From Candidatus Thorarchaeota archaeon (GTDB taxonomy: Archaea > Asgardarchaeota > Thorarchaeia > Thorarchaeales > Thorarchaeaceae): DNA of 7,826 nt. Both the position numbers and the translations under genes were made by a program. Numbering within the stretch: position 1 is the first letter of the stretch; the number at the start of each line of letters is the position of its first letter. The DNA lies in assembly GCA_004524595.1 (NCBI GenBank), contig SDOA01000160.1, forward strand, positions 1-7,826, in the 5' to 3' direction. The notes beneath the pieces are model-generated. The model did no database searches, was not told where the DNA came from, and saw only the letters and a list, made by a program, of their open reading frames with translations. This document shows positions 6,302 to 7,826 of this stretch, piece after piece.

Positions 6302-6406
6302 TGCGTATATGGCTGAAAGATGTCTTTTGTCATAGTGAGCGAGGAGTGCCTCACATAGGTATCAATGAATTTGCTTTTCATGCATCAGGCACAAGCCATA
6401 TACGCA
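6302..6406 (+). ncRNA. Putative structured leader RNA (13-bp closing stem with internal hairpins)
   Basis: Positions 6302-6314 and 6394-6406 are perfectly complementary over 13 bp (TGCGTATATGGCT with AGCCATATACGCA). Inside, 6319-6323 can pair with 6382-6386 (GATGT/GCATC, one G-U), 6335-6339 with 6350-6354 (GTGAG/CTCAC), and 6365-6369 with 6377-6381 (ATGAA/TTCAT). Together these give a long stem, an internal loop and a three-way junction. The structure ends 6 nt before the AGGAG ribosome binding site of the next gene, which would suit a cis-acting leader. It matches no riboswitch I know. A stand-alone small RNA, or a short element with terminal inverted repeats, are alternatives; no target-site duplication was seen. 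The outer stem is solid, the inner pairings less so. Confidence 0.45.
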
Positions 6407-6412
6407 CCGCTT

Positions 6413-6417
6413 AGGAG
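6413..6417 (+). promoter_or_regulatory. Shine-Dalgarno site (AGGAG) of the AIR-synthase-related gene
   Basis: TTAGGAG lies 10 nt before ATG 6428. It selects this start over the in-frame ATG at 6365, which would add 21 residues unlike the family and would place the 3' arm of the 13-bp inverted repeat inside the coding region. Confidence 0.65.
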
Positions 6418-6427
6418 TTCATATCTG

Positions 6428-7438
6428 ATGGAGCCAGGTAAAGTACCACCCGAAGTCTTGGAGAGTATTGTATATGCCAATCTTGGAATAAAGGACTCTG
6501 ATGTTCTACTTGGTCCAGGTCTTGGTGAGGATGCAGCACTTATTAAAATCGGTGACAAGGTCATTGTAGCAGCAACTGATCCTATTACTGGTTCTATTGA
6601 AGATATTGGATGGTTAGCTGTACATGTCAATGCAAATGATATCGCCACTTTTGGTGTTGCACCTAGATGGTTTTTAGCTTCAGTAATGTTACCTTATGGC
6701 TTCACATCTGATGCTCTCGAAACTATCATGCAGCAAATTGATGATGCTGCTAAAAACTTAGGAATAGCCGTGGTTGGAGGGCATTCTGAAATCACTGAAC
6801 GAATCAATCAACCAATCGTTACTGGTTTTATGATTGGACTAACTAATAATAATGAATACGTTACTTCACATGGAGCACAACCAGGTGATTCACTCATCCT
6901 TACAAAATGTGTTGGCCTTGAAGGTACTTCTATTTTAGCCTCTGAGGGATATTCATATTTGATTCAATATCTGGATGATTCGATCCTTCAGGAAGCTATG
7001 AACCTTCGTCATCAAATTAGTGTTGTTTCTGAAGGTGTGAATGCATTCCAAACAGGATTTGTAACTGCGATGCACGACCCTACGGAAGGTGGTGTATCTG
7101 GAGGAATTCATGAATTATGTGATGCTAGTAATGTTGGTTTCGAGATTGAATATGAGAGAATCCCTATTGCAAAATCAACAAAAAGAATATGTGAGGTACT
7201 AAACATAAATCCGCTCGAGCTAATTAGTAGCGGATGTATGCTCATAAGTTGTATTCCCGACCATTCACAGGACATTATTGAAACTCTAGATTCTGTTGGA
7301 GTAGAGTCAAAAGTCATTGGTTCTCTTACTAACGATAAAAAGCATCACAAGTTATCTATTGAAGGCTCTCTTGTTGATCTCTCTCGCCCGAAAACAGATG
7401 CACTCTGGGGTGCTCTGAAGAAAATCAATCCTTCATGA
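6428..7438 (+). CDS. AIR synthase-related protein (PurM/HypE-fold ATP-binding enzyme)
   Basis: A 336-residue soluble protein of the PurM/HypE/ThiL/SelD superfamily, whose members use ATP to phosphorylate or dehydrate a small group. The start MEPGKVPPEVLESIV is typical of archaeal HypE-like proteins. Conserved features are GPGLGEDAA (30-37, nucleotide and Mg2+ site), the Asp of AATDPITG (D51), VNANDIATFGV (68-77), VVGGHSEIT (115-123), MHDPTEGGVSGG (215-226) and SSGCMLIS (267-274). It ends in ALKKINPS and so lacks the C-terminal PRIC cysteine that HypE uses to build the hydrogenase cyano ligand. It also has no SelD-type Cys/Sec. It is therefore not a standard HypE or SelD, and its substrate is unknown. 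The start at ATG 6428 rests on AGGAG 10 nt upstream. A probable structured leader precedes it, and its stop overlaps the convergent surE by 14 bp. Confidence 0.82.
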   Translation: MEPGKVPPEVLESIVYANLGIKDSDVLLGPGLGEDAALIKIGDKVIVAATDPITGSIEDIGWLAVHVNANDIATFGVAPRWFLASVMLPYGFTSDALETIMQQIDDAAKNLGIAVVGGHSEITERINQPIVTGFMIGLTNNNEYVTSHGAQPGDSLILTKCVGLEGTSILASEGYSYLIQYLDDSILQEAMNLRHQISVVSEGVNAFQTGFVTAMHDPTEGGVSGGIHELCDASNVGFEIEYERIPIAKSTKRICEVLNINPLELISSGCMLISCIPDHSQDIIETLDSVGVESKVIGSLTNDKKHHKLSIEGSLVDLSRPKTDALWGALKKINPS

Positions 7439-7826
7439 ATCTCTCGAGTCGCTCAATATCACTATCAGTTATCCACTCAAGAATTACTGGGGATAGTGCG
7501 ATGTTTTTATTCACGAGAACTTCATAGGCATCCGTATCCTTTGGTGGTGTTCTCTCAATTCCAAGATACCAAAAATATGGACGTCCGTTCGGGTCTATCC
7601 TACGTTCAACTTCATTGTGCATCCGAATTTTTGTAGGTTTTGTAATTACCAATTTACTATTATCAGAGATATCTACTGGGAAGTTTAGGTTGAGTAAATC
7701 TATTTTTTCTGGCATCCCTTTCTCTAATATTCTCATCACTATTGTTTTTGTTATCTCACATACCTTCTCACAATCGCGAACAGAGCCTGTGGAATCAAAC
7801 CATTCATGTGGTGTTGCTTCTCTTGA
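7425..7826 (-). CDS. surE: 5'/3'-nucleotidase SurE, C-terminal part (partial, 5' end off window)
   Basis: The frame is open from the right edge to the TGA stop, giving 133 complete codons or slightly more of an expected total near 260. The GTG and ATG codons near 7735-7739 are internal, since coding continues upstream (EATPHEWFDSTG, then the segment leading to MRILEKGMPEKIDLLNLNFP). SurE is a metal-dependent phosphatase acting on nucleoside monophosphates. The visible evidence is the GMPEKIDLLNLNFP segment, matching the SurE GLP-LLNVNFP motif, then the DPNGRPYFWYLG strand, the DTDAYEVLVNKNIALSP region where SurE has its gtDvxAvxxGxvSiTPL pattern, and a short C-terminal helix. The N-terminal metal site (NDDG) lies outside the window and cannot be checked. 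The Gly-Thr pair usually found before the Asp is replaced by KDTD. Confidence 0.85.
   Translation of the reverse strand, partial: SREATPHEWFDSTGSVRDCEKVCEITKTIVMRILEKGMPEKIDLLNLNFPVDISDNSKLVITKPTKIRMHNEVERRIDPNGRPYFWYLGIERTPPKDTDAYEVLVNKNIALSPVILEWITDSDIERLERFMKD

Noticed and set aside
6309..6335. An eight-codon upstream ORF (MAERCLLS) inside the structured leader.
   Set aside because: No ribosome binding site precedes it and its start lies in the 13-bp stem; an ORF of this length is expected by chance.
6302..6406. Interpretation of the 13-bp inverted repeat as a miniature transposable element.
   Set aside because: No target-site duplication flanks it and no second copy is in the window. 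It is kept only as an alternative to the leader RNA.
6302..6406. tRNA, box C/D or H/ACA guide RNA in the leader region.
   Set aside because: No RUGAUGA/CUGA box pairs, no T-loop or anticodon arm pattern and no properly placed ACA were found.
6365..6427. N-terminal extension of the AIR-synthase-related protein from ATG 6365.
   Set aside because: The extra 21 residues do not fit the family start, the nearest SD-like AGGT is only 4 nt away, and ATG 6428 has a good AGGAG at normal spacing.

Overview
The window looks archaeal, and most likely comes from an Asgard-type (for example Thorarchaeia-like) genome. The left edge carries the C-terminal half of what appears to be an ESCRT-III/CdvB (Snf7-family) protein. 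The translation signals are AGGTG/AGGAG Shine-Dalgarno sites, several in front of TTG or GTG starts. The metabolic genes (archaeal-type SurE, an AIR-synthase-related protein, a zinc-ribbon threonine synthase) are of types common in archaea. The lineage is inferred from gene content only. Genes are tightly packed, no tRNA, rRNA, IS element or CRISPR array was recognised, and the DNA is moderately AT-rich throughout.

Layout. Positions 1-1062 (+): the partial ESCRT-III-like gene, followed after a short gap by a HAD phosphatase of phosphoserine-phosphatase type. Positions 1055-3445 (-): a Ca2+/cation exchanger-like membrane protein, with threonine synthase (thrC) upstream of it. Positions 3446-3573: a divergent promoter region with two small inverted repeats. 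Positions 3574-6251 (+): a ChlI/BchI-like AAA+ ATPase and a membrane-anchored ChlD-like VWA protein. Positions 6252-6427: a non-coding stretch with a 13-bp perfect inverted repeat enclosing further possible hairpins. Positions 6428-7438 (+): an AIR-synthase-related (PurM/HypE-fold) protein. Positions 7425-7826 (-): the C-terminal half of SurE, running off the right edge. Both convergent gene pairs overlap at their stop codons (8 and 14 bp).

How the genes relate. The clearest functional unit is the AAA+/VWA pair, which resembles the I and D motor subunits of Mg/Co chelatases. Here the D-like protein has lost its own AAA domain and gained an N-terminal membrane hairpin, and no large catalytic chelatase subunit (ChlH/CobN) lies in the window. 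A run of ten A residues near the end of the AAA+ gene could, by slippage, join it to the VWA frame. ThrC (threonine synthesis) and the SerB-like phosphatase could both belong to amino-acid metabolism, but the phosphatase lacks residues expected for phosphoserine recognition. The most unusual non-coding signal is the probable structured leader at 6302-6406, just before the ribosome binding site of the AIR-synthase-related gene.
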